64,000 nt of DNA from Myxococcales bacterium (GCA_020633315.1 JACKDV010000015.1:158296-222295); one strand, 5' to 3'. Numbered from the stretch's first letter, positions 52,398 to 61,583 are shown. Numbers and translations are program-made. The notes: a model not told the origin generated them from the letters alone.

Positions 52398-54310
52398 GCG
52401 CTTCGTTGGCGGGTCGGCTCAAGTCTGGAGCAATGGGCTCTCAGGCCGAAGAGGAAGAGTGGCTCAGCAGTGAAGGTGGCCACGATGTCGTTCGTGGCCT
52501 GGAGGGGCTCATCGAGCTGTATGCCTCTCACCCTTTTCTCGCACGCCTGTCTGGTCGCCGCGATGATGCTGTCGTTCGTATGGCTGCGCTGCGATTGGGT
52601 CTTCATGAGATGTATCATCCGTGGACCCGAGGCCAAAACCTGTCTCTGTATGAATGTTCTGCGGATGAGATAAACAGGGAGATCCGTCGATTGACCGAGG
52701 CTGTGTTTGGTGAATCCGCAACGAGGTGGCGCCGCAGTCAGCGGGCAGGGGCCCTTATTATTGATGATTTTGAGAGAGGGGGGGATGCCCTTGTTCCTCC
52801 CAAAGGTCGACCCATTGGGGATGTCTGCGAGGGGTTCACGGATACGAATGTTCGTCATGTGGCACTGGGAGGATGTGCGAGCATTCATGTTCTTGGGCCG
52901 AATGGGGACCGCGTCTGGGGGTTGGCGCGGCCGCTGGCTGAACCCGGCGAGGTCACGATTGCCTATCGCGAGGGGCAGACAGAACTGGAAGGTGAGTTGA
53001 GAAAGTTGCTGCCGGGTCAGCACTTGGACCTATATGATGATGCCTCGGGGACCTTTCTCTGCTCACTTGAGCGTCTCCAGGGTCACGGCCCCAGAGAGGA
53101 CCACTGGGGTGGAGACGCGTTCGGGTTCGAGATGCACTTCGTGGATCGTGAGTGTGGTTGGATCGCGATGGCATACAGGAGGGCGGATGTCGAAAGATGT
53201 GCTGGCTGGGACTTCACGTACGCTGATTTCTTTGAAGGAATGGAGGCGAGGGGGATCCGTATGATTCAATCGGCGGCTGCTGGTGCTGCTGTGTTTGGAT
53301 TAAGCAAGACCAAGGAGGGGGAGGTGACTCACTCCGTGGAACCATTGTTGGTTTCAGAACTCGACGATGTTTCAGAGAGGATGGTAGTGGACGTTCCTGT
53401 TGAGCCAAGGGCTCTTAGGGAATGGGTGTTTGCGAGGAAATATCAGGAGGTGCGTGAGATACTAGAGGATCAGGGGATGGTCTGTTTTCATGCTCTGGAC
53501 CGGTGGATGGCGAAGCTTGTGCCGGTCTCCAGATCATTGACTGATGGAAATGTGGAGAGTAATATCCATGATGCATCTAATGTCATTTCTATTTCGGGTC
53601 GGCAACAGACATCACAGGTAGAGCGTCTTGAGGCCGAGAATGCCAGGCTAAGGGTGGAGCTCGAGCAAGCGCGCGGTAGGATCGGTGAACTCGTGGAGAC
53701 ACGAGGACACAAGTTACCAATTTCTGTCGTCGTGGAGCAGGTAGGACGAGGGCTCTCTGATGTTCCACCCGGCGAAAAACCCCAGGCCTGGGCCGAGATC
53801 GAAGCGGTGCTCGAGGCCGACTTCGAGGAGGCCATCCAGGGCGAGCCCGATCCCGCCAAGCGAGCCCCCCTTGCTAGGCAGCGTCGGGATCAGCAGTCGG
53901 AACGTGCACGGGGGGCCAACAAGGTGCTGGAGGCAAGCCAGAAGGTGCTGGCGGAGCAGGTGAAGGAGGAGTTCGGGGAGGTTGTTTCGACTACCAAGTT
54001 GCGACGGAAGTCATTGGAGACCTACCTTGAGTGGGTTGATGCCAACAAACCAATCGTCGTAGTCGCTCAGGGGGAGGAGGGGGCGCTTGGAGTACTGCGC
54101 CCTTTGGGGTTAGGTGTACCTCCGCCGGGCGCGATATCGCCCCGTGCCCTTCTGCGGAATGTGCGCCGCTACTTTCGACCAGAGGTACCTGGTGAAGCCA
54201 CGGTACTTGCGCCTCGACTGTCGGGCCTACGGCCTCTCTTTGCGATTGAACCTCCATCCGAGCAGAGTCATGCGTTTGCCGCTGTGTTCACTGATGCAAA
54301 TGACGCATGA
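52394..54310 (+). CDS. 638-aa hypothetical protein with coiled coil
   Basis: 638 residues, soluble. The N-terminal 300 residues look like an alpha/beta domain with many Gly and Trp (HVALGGCASIHVLGPNGDRV, GWIAMAYRRADVERCAGWD). Residues 415-445 form a clear coiled coil (VERLEAENARLRVELEQARG). A helical region rich in Gln/Arg/Glu follows, and the tail is Pro-rich (GLGVPPPGAISPRALLRNV). I see no catalytic motif. Coupled by ATGA to the membrane protein gene, it is probably its cytosolic partner. Function unknown. Confidence 0.78.
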   Translation: MSASLAGRLKSGAMGSQAEEEEWLSSEGGHDVVRGLEGLIELYASHPFLARLSGRRDDAVVRMAALRLGLHEMYHPWTRGQNLSLYECSADEINREIRRLTEAVFGESATRWRRSQRAGALIIDDFERGGDALVPPKGRPIGDVCEGFTDTNVRHVALGGCASIHVLGPNGDRVWGLARPLAEPGEVTIAYREGQTELEGELRKLLPGQHLDLYDDASGTFLCSLERLQGHGPREDHWGGDAFGFEMHFVDRECGWIAMAYRRADVERCAGWDFTYADFFEGMEARGIRMIQSAAAGAAVFGLSKTKEGEVTHSVEPLLVSELDDVSERMVVDVPVEPRALREWVFARKYQEVREILEDQGMVCFHALDRWMAKLVPVSRSLTDGNVESNIHDASNVISISGRQQTSQVERLEAENARLRVELEQARGRIGELVETRGHKLPISVVVEQVGRGLSDVPPGEKPQAWAEIEAVLEADFEEAIQGEPDPAKRAPLARQRRDQQSERARGANKVLEASQKVLAEQVKEEFGEVVSTTKLRRKSLETYLEWVDANKPIVVVAQGEEGALGVLRPLGLGVPPPGAISPRALLRNVRRYFRPEVPGEATVLAPRLSGLRPLFAIEPPSEQSHAFAAVFTDANDA

Positions 54311-54339
54311 TTTGAAATACGAGTCATTAATGCTATTGA

Positions 54340-54371
54340 CCTTCTAGTGGCTGAGTACGGCCACTAGAAGG
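54340..54371 (+). promoter_or_regulatory. Hairpin occluding the ribosome binding site of the next gene
   Basis: CCTTCTAGTGGC-TGAGTACG-GCCACTAGAAGG is a perfect 12-bp inverted repeat. Its right arm contains most of the AAGGAG ribosome binding site of the gene at 54384. There is no T-run, so it looks more like an RNA switch or protein-binding operator than a terminator. Confidence 0.6.
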
Positions 54372-54383
54372 AGAATCAAGAAA

Positions 54384-54710
54384 ATGAGGTTCCACATCAT
54401 CAGCATGCCCGGCGCTCAGTACGCTTGGGGCTTTGACCGCAAGGTCCGGCCCTTGGCGTCTTTCACGCAGGCACGGTCGCCGACCTACCGGGTGAACGTC
54501 AATGTGGAGGGGGGAAACCGCGAGCATGTCGTACTCGTCGAGGATCTCGAGGCGGTGGTGGGCGACATCGTCCGGGTGTGGCCGCAGGCGACGATCAGCA
54601 TTGCTCCTTCGGTCGACGAGCCCACCCCGTCGTCTTCGACCGCGACCGCGACGAAGGTGATCCCGTTGCATCCCTCGTCCGGGGCGGAGGCCGTGGCCGA
54701 AGCCGCGTAG
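54384..54710 (+). CDS. Small hypothetical protein
   Basis: 108 residues. The first 70 residues are beta-rich (RFHIISMPGAQYAWGF, YRVNVNVEGGNREHVVLVED); the tail is Ser/Thr/Ala-rich and probably disordered. The AAGGAG ribosome binding site lies partly in a strong hairpin. A very strong intrinsic terminator follows 26 bases after the stop, so it forms its own unit or the end of the preceding operon. Confidence 0.7.
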   Translation: MRFHIISMPGAQYAWGFDRKVRPLASFTQARSPTYRVNVNVEGGNREHVVLVEDLEAVVGDIVRVWPQATISIAPSVDEPTPSSSTATATKVIPLHPSSGAEAVAEAA

Positions 54711-54736
54711 ACGTTGTCGGGGGCTGGCGATCTGAA

Positions 54737-54782
54737 AGCGGCGCCGTCGGTGGATCCGATGGCGCCGCTCTTGTTTGGTTTT
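54737..54782 (+). terminator. Intrinsic terminator
   Basis: AGCGGCGCCGTCGG (54737-54750), loop TGGAT, and its complement to 54769 form a 14-bp stem with one G-T wobble, followed by CTTGTTTGGTTTT. Confidence 0.88.
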
Positions 54783-54835
54783 GCGTGGTGTAGGGACCGG
54801 TGAGACGAAGCAGTGTTGGGGAAACGATGCGCCCT

Positions 54836-55801
54836 TCATGCGGCGAGCTTCTCCGGAAGGGGCGGGGTGGGGTTGGCCTGGCTCGTGAAGGGAAGCACGA
54901 GCTGCGGGGTCTCCGGTCGGAGGAAGGGGCGGGGTTCCTGCTCGAGGCCCCAGACCCACACTGGGTCCCGGATGATGTCCCGGGCAAGGGAGGTGCTTCT
55001 CGTGAAGCGAAAGAGCCCCGCGAAGGTCTCGGCTTCTTCGGCCAGGCCGCGGGCTTCGAGCGACTTGCAGAGCTGGCCGAGCTCGGCCTGCATCGATCGG
55101 ATGCGGGTGTCGGTGGTGACCCGCCCCAGCACGAAGAGCACGCGCATTCCGGAGGCGCCCAGGGAACGGAATCGTTCACGCTGCCAGTAGTGGAAGAAGG
55201 CGTCCATCTTCTTGCGAATGCGAGGCATGGGCTGGGTGGCCCGGTCTGCCTCGACGAAGGCGGCCACGTGGATACCGGGGCCGGCATCTTTGGGCTCGAG
55301 GAGCAGGCAGGCATCGGGGCGATGGACATGGGGTCGCCCCTGGACATCGAAGCGTTCAGAGAGAACGAAGCGTCGGTGGTGAGCCCGGGCCCTTCGGTCG
55401 GCCAGTTCCCACTCCCGGATCACGCGGGGCAGACCGAGGCGGGGATGGTCATTCAGGGCCTGCTCGAACGCGATCACGATGTCGCCTACAAGAAGCTCGT
55501 GCCTCCAGAAGAAGCTCTGGGTCTTGCCTTGGGAGATCTTCCGTGAGAACGGGAGATCCTGCACCGAGACCGAGCGCTGGTGAGCGATCCATTCGAAGCC
55601 GCCTTCGGCCAGGGCGTAGGCGGCCTGCTCGGTGGGCGAGCGTGCGAGGGGCAGGGTGAAACCCGCCTCGGCCAGCTTGCGTAGGCGCCGACGGATCACC
55701 TGGGAGCTTCGTCCGGTGCTTCGGGCAAGTTGCCCGGAAGTGGCGAAGCGGAGCGCGTAGAGGCGCTGCAGGAGGATGCCGTCCCCGTCGGCGAGCATCA
55801 T
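54836..55801 (-). CDS. Replication-relaxation (Replic_Relax) family protein 2
   Basis: 321 residues. Winged-helix N-terminus (LLQRLYALRFATSGQLARST then GRSSQVIRRRLRKLAEAGF), YALAEGGFEWI, FFWRHELLVGDIVIAFEQAL, HRPDACLLLEP and HVAAFVEADRATQPM follow the Replic_Relax layout. Its ATG overlaps the stop of the TraG-like ATPase gene (ATGA at 55798-55801). In many elements such a protein sits next to the coupling ATPase and is thought to help DNA processing. It is distantly related to the protein encoded at 32728-33609. Confidence 0.85.
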   Translation of the reverse strand: MMLADGDGILLQRLYALRFATSGQLARSTGRSSQVIRRRLRKLAEAGFTLPLARSPTEQAAYALAEGGFEWIAHQRSVSVQDLPFSRKISQGKTQSFFWRHELLVGDIVIAFEQALNDHPRLGLPRVIREWELADRRARAHHRRFVLSERFDVQGRPHVHRPDACLLLEPKDAGPGIHVAAFVEADRATQPMPRIRKKMDAFFHYWQRERFRSLGASGMRVLFVLGRVTTDTRIRSMQAELGQLCKSLEARGLAEEAETFAGLFRFTRSTSLARDIIRDPVWVWGLEQEPRPFLRPETPQLVLPFTSQANPTPPLPEKLAA

Positions 55802-58212
55802 CGCGGGCGGGCTCCTTCTTTATCTGATGCACGGTTCGGCGGGTGTCCAGGGCGGGCCGTGTGGGCGGTGTGCCTGCGTCTCAGCCGTTCGTGCACCGGC
55901 TCGGTGGGCTCGGGGGAGGCCGGAGGGGGCGCCGTCCACTGTCGCAGGAGGGCCTCTCCATCGAGGGTGCCCAGACGGGTCTCGAATGCTTGCGGTACAT
56001 CGAGGGTGCGGATGGCCGTGGCCTCGGTACCGCTTTGGAGGACCCAGGCGTGGCGGGCCGGGAGGGAAGCAAGCTCGTAGGCGCGAAGGCTGATCTCTTC
56101 CTGGACGGAGTAGAGCTCGCGTCGTCTCGTTTGAGTGAGACCTTCACTGCGTCCTTCGGTGTGTCCGGTGGAGTGGGCCTCGGCCCGGCCGTGGGTGTGG
56201 GTGATCGAGCGCCCCTGGCTCTGACCGATCGAGCGCGTGAGGGTGCGGGAGAGGGCCTGGCAGACGCTCTCGACTTGGGAGAGGCCCCGGGCCAGGGCCC
56301 GGCTGCGGGTCTCGGTCTCACTGCCGCCGGTGGAAAGCGACAGGCCCGTGCTCCGGCTTTCTGTGCGGCCCCGGCTGTGGCTACGGGCCAGGGAGCGGCT
56401 GCTCGTGATCACCGAACTCACCGCCCGGGAGAGGGACTGGGCGGTGCTCGAGCTGCGGCTCAGGGAATGGGAGGAGGAGCCGCCCCGCGTGCGGCCCTGG
56501 TGGCCGGAGGAGGCGCCGGCGGGCAGGAGTCCGGCCTCCGGTCCCATGGCCAGCGAAAGGCTCTGGCCCTCGAAGGTGCCGGCCGAGGAGCTGTCTCCCT
56601 GGCTGGTCGAGGTGCTGTTTCCTTCGCTGCGAGAGGCGCCCAGGGCCTGGCTGACCCCTTCGACCTCGGTGGTGCCTTCGCTCTGGGTGACGGCCACGCC
56701 CGCGGTCTTCGAGACGCAGCGGGACCAGCTCTTGCCGACCGAGATCGAGAGGCCTTCGCTCTCCACCCGGCTCACGCCCTGACTTTCCGAGAAGCTGGCG
56801 GTTCGTCCTTCGCCCAGGGCGAGGGTGAGGGAGGTGCTTTCGCTGTGTCCGAGGGCCAGGCTCTGGCTGCGCGTGAGTGAGGCGCTGTGGCTGTGGGAGT
56901 TCGAGCGGGTGAGAGAGACGCTCGTGTCGATGGCTTCCCGCTTGAGGCGAAGTCCCTCCGGGCGAAAGAGCATCTCGGCGGCTTCCTTGGCGTCGGGCTC
57001 CAGCGCCTGGCGCATGATGATCTGCGTGGAAGCGTTGGCCCGCACGGTGCGAAGGAGGGCCAGTCCTTCGGGCGTGTCCCCCAGGCCTCGCTGGAGCGAA
57101 AACTGGTAGCTGAGGATCAGGTTCAGTCGATAGTTGCGCATTTGGGCGATAGTCTGGCTCCACTCGGGGGAGACGAAGCTCTGGAACTCATCAACAAAGA
57201 GCGAGAAGGCAGGCAGGTGCCCGGCCTTCACCAGCGGCACGGGTCGGCGCCGGCAGATCAGCTCGATACGGTTGACGAGCATCGCTCCCAGCACGCGCTG
57301 GGTGTTGAGGTCGATGCCGGCCGGGACGTGGATGAAGCACATTCCGCCCCCATTCACGAGGCGCTCGAGGTCCAGGTTGGACCGGGGGGAGCCGAGGAAG
57401 ACCGCCGCCCGCTCATCTGCGAGGAAGACCGAGAGGAGATTGAGGCTCGACTGCACCAGCTCCCGACGCTCCCGGCTCGAGGTGGAGGCGAAGAACTCCC
57501 GCAGGTAGACCTGCACGAGGGAGGGACGGACGTGCACCCTCAGACGGCCTTCGGCCTGGCGCGCCTCGAGCCGGTCGAGGTAGTCCCGGAGACTCTCGCA
57601 GTCCAGGCACAGCAGGTCCACCGCGTCTCGTAGCGTGGCCTCGCCGGTCTCGACCAGCACGGAGAAGATGGCCCGCAGCACCGTTTGCAGCCGGCGCATT
57701 TCGGTCAGGTCTCCCACGATGCGCTCGATGACCCGCAGCAGGTCGCCGACCGCCTCGGCCACCGAGAGGCCGCCCTGGCGCTCCAGCGGGTTGAAGCGCC
57801 AGCCGCCGCAGTCCGGGTCGGACAGGTCGAGGAAGATGGTCCGGGCGTGTTGCGTCTGTCGGCGTTGCCTGAGCATGGTGCGAAGGGCCGGGGGCGCCGC
57901 CTGTTCGATGAGGTGCTGGCGAAGGGCTCGCTCGCTCAGGTAGGCCTGCATCCAGGTGAAGACCTCCCCGATGGGGTCGAGCACGGCCAGGCCCCAGTGA
58001 TGGCCGGCAAGGATGCTCTCGGCCAGGGACCGGATCATCGACTCGAGCAGCGAGCTCTTGCCGCAGCCGCTCACCCCGGACACCAGCACGTGCCGGTGAA
58101 GCTGAGTCAGGGGGATCTCAAGCCGCCTGCCGCCCGGGGTCTCCCCCAGAGGGAGCCCGGGCTTGCCGGCGTTCGATGAGTCTGGCCAACGCACTTCCTT
58201 CGGCCGGTTCAT
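55798..58212 (-). CDS. TraG/VirD4-like conjugative ATPase with Ser-rich insert
   Basis: 804 residues. Walker A is GVSGCGKSS (46-53), Walker B is FSLFVDEFQSF (about 337-345), and LILSYQFSLQRGLG follows as sensor-like motif. Between residues about 430 and 690 there is a Ser/Thr/Arg/His-rich stretch of roughly 260 residues with a Ser at nearly every second position (HSHSASLTRSQS-type repeats). The protein then returns to a folded tail (EEISLRAYELASLPARHAWV). A cytoplasmic DNA-translocating coupling ATPase is the best reading. It overlaps its upstream membrane-protein gene by 95 bases. Confidence 0.82.
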   Translation of the reverse strand: MNRPKEVRWPDSSNAGKPGLPLGETPGGRRLEIPLTQLHRHVLVSGVSGCGKSSLLESMIRSLAESILAGHHWGLAVLDPIGEVFTWMQAYLSERALRQHLIEQAAPPALRTMLRQRRQTQHARTIFLDLSDPDCGGWRFNPLERQGGLSVAEAVGDLLRVIERIVGDLTEMRRLQTVLRAIFSVLVETGEATLRDAVDLLCLDCESLRDYLDRLEARQAEGRLRVHVRPSLVQVYLREFFASTSSRERRELVQSSLNLLSVFLADERAAVFLGSPRSNLDLERLVNGGGMCFIHVPAGIDLNTQRVLGAMLVNRIELICRRRPVPLVKAGHLPAFSLFVDEFQSFVSPEWSQTIAQMRNYRLNLILSYQFSLQRGLGDTPEGLALLRTVRANASTQIIMRQALEPDAKEAAEMLFRPEGLRLKREAIDTSVSLTRSNSHSHSASLTRSQSLALGHSESTSLTLALGEGRTASFSESQGVSRVESEGLSISVGKSWSRCVSKTAGVAVTQSEGTTEVEGVSQALGASRSEGNSTSTSQGDSSSAGTFEGQSLSLAMGPEAGLLPAGASSGHQGRTRGGSSSHSLSRSSSTAQSLSRAVSSVITSSRSLARSHSRGRTESRSTGLSLSTGGSETETRSRALARGLSQVESVCQALSRTLTRSIGQSQGRSITHTHGRAEAHSTGHTEGRSEGLTQTRRRELYSVQEEISLRAYELASLPARHAWVLQSGTEATAIRTLDVPQAFETRLGTLDGEALLRQWTAPPPASPEPTEPVHERLRRRHTAHTARPGHPPNRASDKEGARPR

Positions 58213-59431
58213 GGGTCTCCTTGTCGTGACCCGGTGGCCTCACCAGGGTCAGGGGCGGGTCCTGCCTCGCCGTGGAAGCGTCGGTCTCCTCCGCCTCGAG
58301 TGGAAGCGACGGGGTCTTGGTCGGGCGGGTGCTTGTCGCAGACGCTCCTTGCTTCTGCGGCAGACGCTGCATCACGAAGCCCAGCATCAAAAGGGCGATG
58401 ACCGGCAGCAGCAGGTCGATGGCGACGGCGTAGGCCAGATACGGGAAGACGAACTCCAGGTGGGCGGCGATCGCCTCGAACGGGAGCGCCAGGCGCAGCA
58501 TCGGCACGGGGATCTCCCTTCGGTCGAGCTGGCCGATGACCTTCTCGAGGCGGCGCTCGGTGTCGTGGGCCATGCGGGCAACGGCCTTTTGCCCGGCGGC
58601 CTCTTGCCTTCGATGTTTGGCTCGCCTCGCGGTGATGGGCGTTTGCTGTTGCTGGGCCAGGCCCCCTTCGATCACGCTGAGGACGTTTTCGACGGGAGAC
58701 TCTCCGGCCCGGGTGAGGGCGGCGTTGAGCCGAAGCAGGTGCTGCTCGAACTGGAGCGAGGCTTCCCGCAGGGCGTTGGCATCGGCCGCGGCCGATACAG
58801 CCAGGCCCCGCATGGCCAGAAGGGTGGTCCGGGCGTCGCGCAGAGCCTGGGCGGCGTCCTGCTCGTCTTCCTGCATGACCCTCGCCGCCTCCTCGAAACT
58901 GGAGGCCAGCGTTTCGAGTCCGGCGAACACGCTGCCCCGACGCCCGCGACGGCCCGAATAGCGGCCCGAGGCACGCTCCTCTTCGGCGGCATCCCGGTAG
59001 CTGCGGGCAGCCGCTTCGAGGACGGGGATCAGACGCTGCTCGGCGCTACGCCTACGTTCCAGTTCCTGGGTGAGGGTGGAGGCCTCATCGACAATCTGCA
59101 CCAGGTCCCGGCGTTGGGCCTCGGGAAGGGCCATGCCGTAGAAGGCCAGGAAGGTGCTGGTGAGGCAGACCAGCAGCGCCACCGGCATGGCAAAAAGCAC
59201 CGTGAGCTGGTGACGATCCTGCGTCGATCCGCGACCCCATTGCGCAATGAGGAAGCCCCAACTGGTCGTCGCCAGGATCACGCTCACGAGGGCCAGCAGG
59301 ATCGCCTTGGGCCTGGGGAGGAGCGCCGCCAGTCCCCAGTAGGTCAAAAGGCCCGACACGACCGCCACGATCCAAAGCACCACGGTCAGGCGCCGACGCA
59401 GCGGCTCGATCTCCCGGATGGATGAACGCAT
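58118..59431 (-). CDS. Transfer-module membrane protein (437 aa)
   Basis: 437 residues. Transmembrane segments near residues 16-38, 43-64 and 80-102 precede a long coiled-coil region (110-290), then one more hydrophobic pair near 330-357 (FVFPYLAYAVAIDLLLPVIALLMLGFV split around it). The C-terminal 80 residues are charged. No known family, but its position immediately upstream of the TraG-like ATPase gene, with a 95-base overlap, implies a shared role in DNA transfer or its membrane assembly. Confidence 0.7.
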   Translation of the reverse strand: MRSSIREIEPLRRRLTVVLWIVAVVSGLLTYWGLAALLPRPKAILLALVSVILATTSWGFLIAQWGRGSTQDRHQLTVLFAMPVALLVCLTSTFLAFYGMALPEAQRRDLVQIVDEASTLTQELERRRSAEQRLIPVLEAAARSYRDAAEEERASGRYSGRRGRRGSVFAGLETLASSFEEAARVMQEDEQDAAQALRDARTTLLAMRGLAVSAAADANALREASLQFEQHLLRLNAALTRAGESPVENVLSVIEGGLAQQQQTPITARRAKHRRQEAAGQKAVARMAHDTERRLEKVIGQLDRREIPVPMLRLALPFEAIAAHLEFVFPYLAYAVAIDLLLPVIALLMLGFVMQRLPQKQGASATSTRPTKTPSLPLEAEETDASTARQDPPLTLVRPPGHDKETHEPAEGSALARLIERRQARAPSGGDPGRQAA

Positions 59432-59461
59432 GAATGCTCCTCCTTCGTGTTCGCTGGCTGG

Positions 59462-60985
59462 CTAGAGCCCGTATTCGGCGGGGATGTCCCGCGCGGGCGG
59501 GGGAAAGAAACTCAGGTGAGCGCCCTTCGGCGCGTGGGGGAGGTCCGGGGCCTTTTTGCTCGCGGCGGCCTCCGTGGCCGACGCCTTGAGGGCGTCCTCA
59601 TGGTCGCCGGGGTCCTGTGCCTTCCGGTCAGCGTCTTTCGAAGGCTCAAGGAGGCCGGGGTCCTCGGCGTGCAGGTAGGCCAGGCAGCATCGCCGGCGAA
59701 GTGTGCGGGCGAGCTGGCCCGGGGGAGCGTCCTCAAGCTGCGCGAGCTCGCGGGTGAGCAGCGGAGCCCATCGAGTGTCGTCCTCCTCGGCCATCTGCGA
59801 GGCCCACCACGCGGCGAATCCCTCCAGGCCGGCTTGCAGGCGCTGCACCTGAGCGGCTGCCTGGTGGACCTGCGCGGGGGCGGGATGCCGGGATGCCAGG
59901 CGGGTGAGCTCCTCCTTCGCGTCGGCCAGGAAGGCCCCGGGCTCATCCCATCCCTCGTGGTCGGGGTCTTCAAGCAGCTCGCAGATCTGCTCGACCGTTC
60001 TTGTCGCGTCCTGCTCAGTGGCGTCCACCGGTTCAGGAGAGGCGGTGGCCCGGGGCTCGGCTTCGTGGTCAAGCTGCGTCACCCGGGCCGGAGGCAGCAT
60101 CAATGTTGGCCGTGCGGCGGAGGCCTCGGGGATGGGCCGGGCTCTCGAAGGGGCAGATGGGGTTGGTGTGCTCGGCTCGACCTGCGCGGGAGCCAGCTCC
60201 TTTTCGAGCACGTGCTCCGCCAGAAGGAGCACGGCCGGCAGCCGCTCGTAAACGAAGCGGGCGAAGGCCCGTGGGTCGCTTCGAAGCCGGGTGACCTCGG
60301 TCTTTTTGAAGCTCTCGGCCTGGCTCAGGCCCAGCCGTCCCCCCGTGAGCCCATGGAAAAGCCGTCGAAGGAGCCAGAAGGGTCGGCGGCAGGCAGGGCC
60401 GTGGCCGGCCTGCTCGAGCATGGTCTGCACGCGGGCGTCACCCTCCATGAGCTTTCCGTAGAGCCCGGCGATGACGTGGCTCTCGAACCAGATCCGGAAG
60501 GCCCGGTCTGACCAGATCATCGGCAGGAGGCGGACCCGTAGATGCTGGAAGTCACTCTCGCTGAGCCCGGACGCCTCCACGCCATAGACCTGCCCGGCCA
60601 GCTCGGAGAAAAGCCGCGTCATCCAGTCATCCAGGGCGGAGCATCGGGAGCGGCCCTGCCGGACGCTCTCGAGGCGGGGCAGTGCACAGGCCAGACGGGC
60701 CCGCCGCTGGCTAAGCACGCGGGCGATCTTCCTCCCGGCGAGTTCCAGCAGGCTCCAGAGGAAGAGGGCCAGCAGAAGTAAGAGCGCGGCCAGGGCCAGG
60801 GTCTTGGCCGCGCCTTTCGTCCAGCCGAAGGCAAAGAGCGCTTTCTTCCACGCCCACCGTAGCGCCCGGACGATGCCGCCGATCACCGCCACGGCGATCA
60901 CCAGGTAGATGAGGCCCTTCACCGGGGAGTCTCCGGTCGTCATGTCGCCGCATGCTCCGTCATGGGGATGAGCCTCGGGGCTCAT
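59462..60985 (-). CDS. Transfer-module membrane protein (507 aa)
   Basis: 507 residues. Two hydrophobic segments lie near residues 22-42 (VKGLIYLVIAVAVIGGIV) and 60-82 (LALAALLLLLALFLWSLLEL). The middle is helical, and residues 265-330 and the C-terminus are Pro/Ala-rich. No motif recognised. It begins the minus-strand operon (two membrane proteins, TraG-like ATPase, Replic_Relax protein), with 30 bases to the next gene. An in-frame ATG at 60943 (MTTGDSPVKGLIYL) is a plausible true start. Confidence 0.68.
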   Translation of the reverse strand: MSPEAHPHDGACGDMTTGDSPVKGLIYLVIAVAVIGGIVRALRWAWKKALFAFGWTKGAAKTLALAALLLLLALFLWSLLELAGRKIARVLSQRRARLACALPRLESVRQGRSRCSALDDWMTRLFSELAGQVYGVEASGLSESDFQHLRVRLLPMIWSDRAFRIWFESHVIAGLYGKLMEGDARVQTMLEQAGHGPACRRPFWLLRRLFHGLTGGRLGLSQAESFKKTEVTRLRSDPRAFARFVYERLPAVLLLAEHVLEKELAPAQVEPSTPTPSAPSRARPIPEASAARPTLMLPPARVTQLDHEAEPRATASPEPVDATEQDATRTVEQICELLEDPDHEGWDEPGAFLADAKEELTRLASRHPAPAQVHQAAAQVQRLQAGLEGFAAWWASQMAEEDDTRWAPLLTRELAQLEDAPPGQLARTLRRRCCLAYLHAEDPGLLEPSKDADRKAQDPGDHEDALKASATEAAASKKAPDLPHAPKGAHLSFFPPPARDIPAEYGL

Positions 60986-61123
60986 AGAGTCCGAGGCGTG
61001 GACGGGAGAGGAGGTTTCCTCTTCGGCGGAGCGTCCCAGGCTGGGGCGGGGCCGGGCGTTGCGCGAGCCAGGCCAGTCACTACCCTAAAGTGAGTCCGCG
61101 TGCTCCGGAACGCGGCCACTCCT

Positions 61124-61133
61124 ACCAACTAAC
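61124..61133 (+). promoter_or_regulatory. Leader motif ACCAACTAAC ten bases before the start codon
   Basis: ACCAACTAAC ends exactly ten bases before the ATG at 61144; an identical copy (61691-61700) has the same spacing before the ATG at 61711. Neither gene has a Shine-Dalgarno sequence. Confidence 0.5.
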
Positions 61134-61143
61134 TCATCATCCC

Positions 61144-61479
61144 ATGACGACTCCAACACCTACCCTTGAAAGCCACTCGGTGAAACTCACTCCCCCCGGT
61201 CAGGCACCGGGGGACTCCTTCGTCACTGTCCTCGAAGTGAGGCAGGGACGGGGACCCAAACCCCCTTTCCGGGTGGTGGGGCTCACCCACACCGATCCAG
61301 TCCAGGCCGTGCGCGAGATGTCCGATGCGATCCGTGTCGGCATCAAGGACGTGCGCGCCATCAGTGAAGATGGCTATCAGTACGGCATCCCCGTGGCTGA
61401 TCGCGTGGCCACCTTCGTGCGGGCCCGTCTGCTTCCGGTCACGGAGGTGGCGAGCATGGTGACCAGTACCATGACCTGA
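61144..61479 (+). CDS. Small hypothetical protein
   Basis: 111 residues from the ATG at 61144. Beta-rich N-terminus (FVTVLEVRQGRG, PFRVVGLTHTDP) followed by a helix (AVREMSDAIRVGIKDVRAI) and another strand/helix. No family recognised. It lacks a ribosome binding site but has the ACCAACTAAC motif. It ends at a strong intrinsic terminator (61584), so it is a single-gene unit diverging from the transfer operon. Confidence 0.65.
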   Translation: MTTPTPTLESHSVKLTPPGQAPGDSFVTVLEVRQGRGPKPPFRVVGLTHTDPVQAVREMSDAIRVGIKDVRAISEDGYQYGIPVADRVATFVRARLLPVTEVASMVTSTMT

Positions 61480-61583
61480 CTTGGACGCTGCGTAGCGACC
61501 TGACCTGTCTGCCCTGCCGGAGAAGCGGCAGACGAGGTGGGCGCTAATCAGCCAGAACGTAGCCTCGCCCCTGTTGGCGAGAG

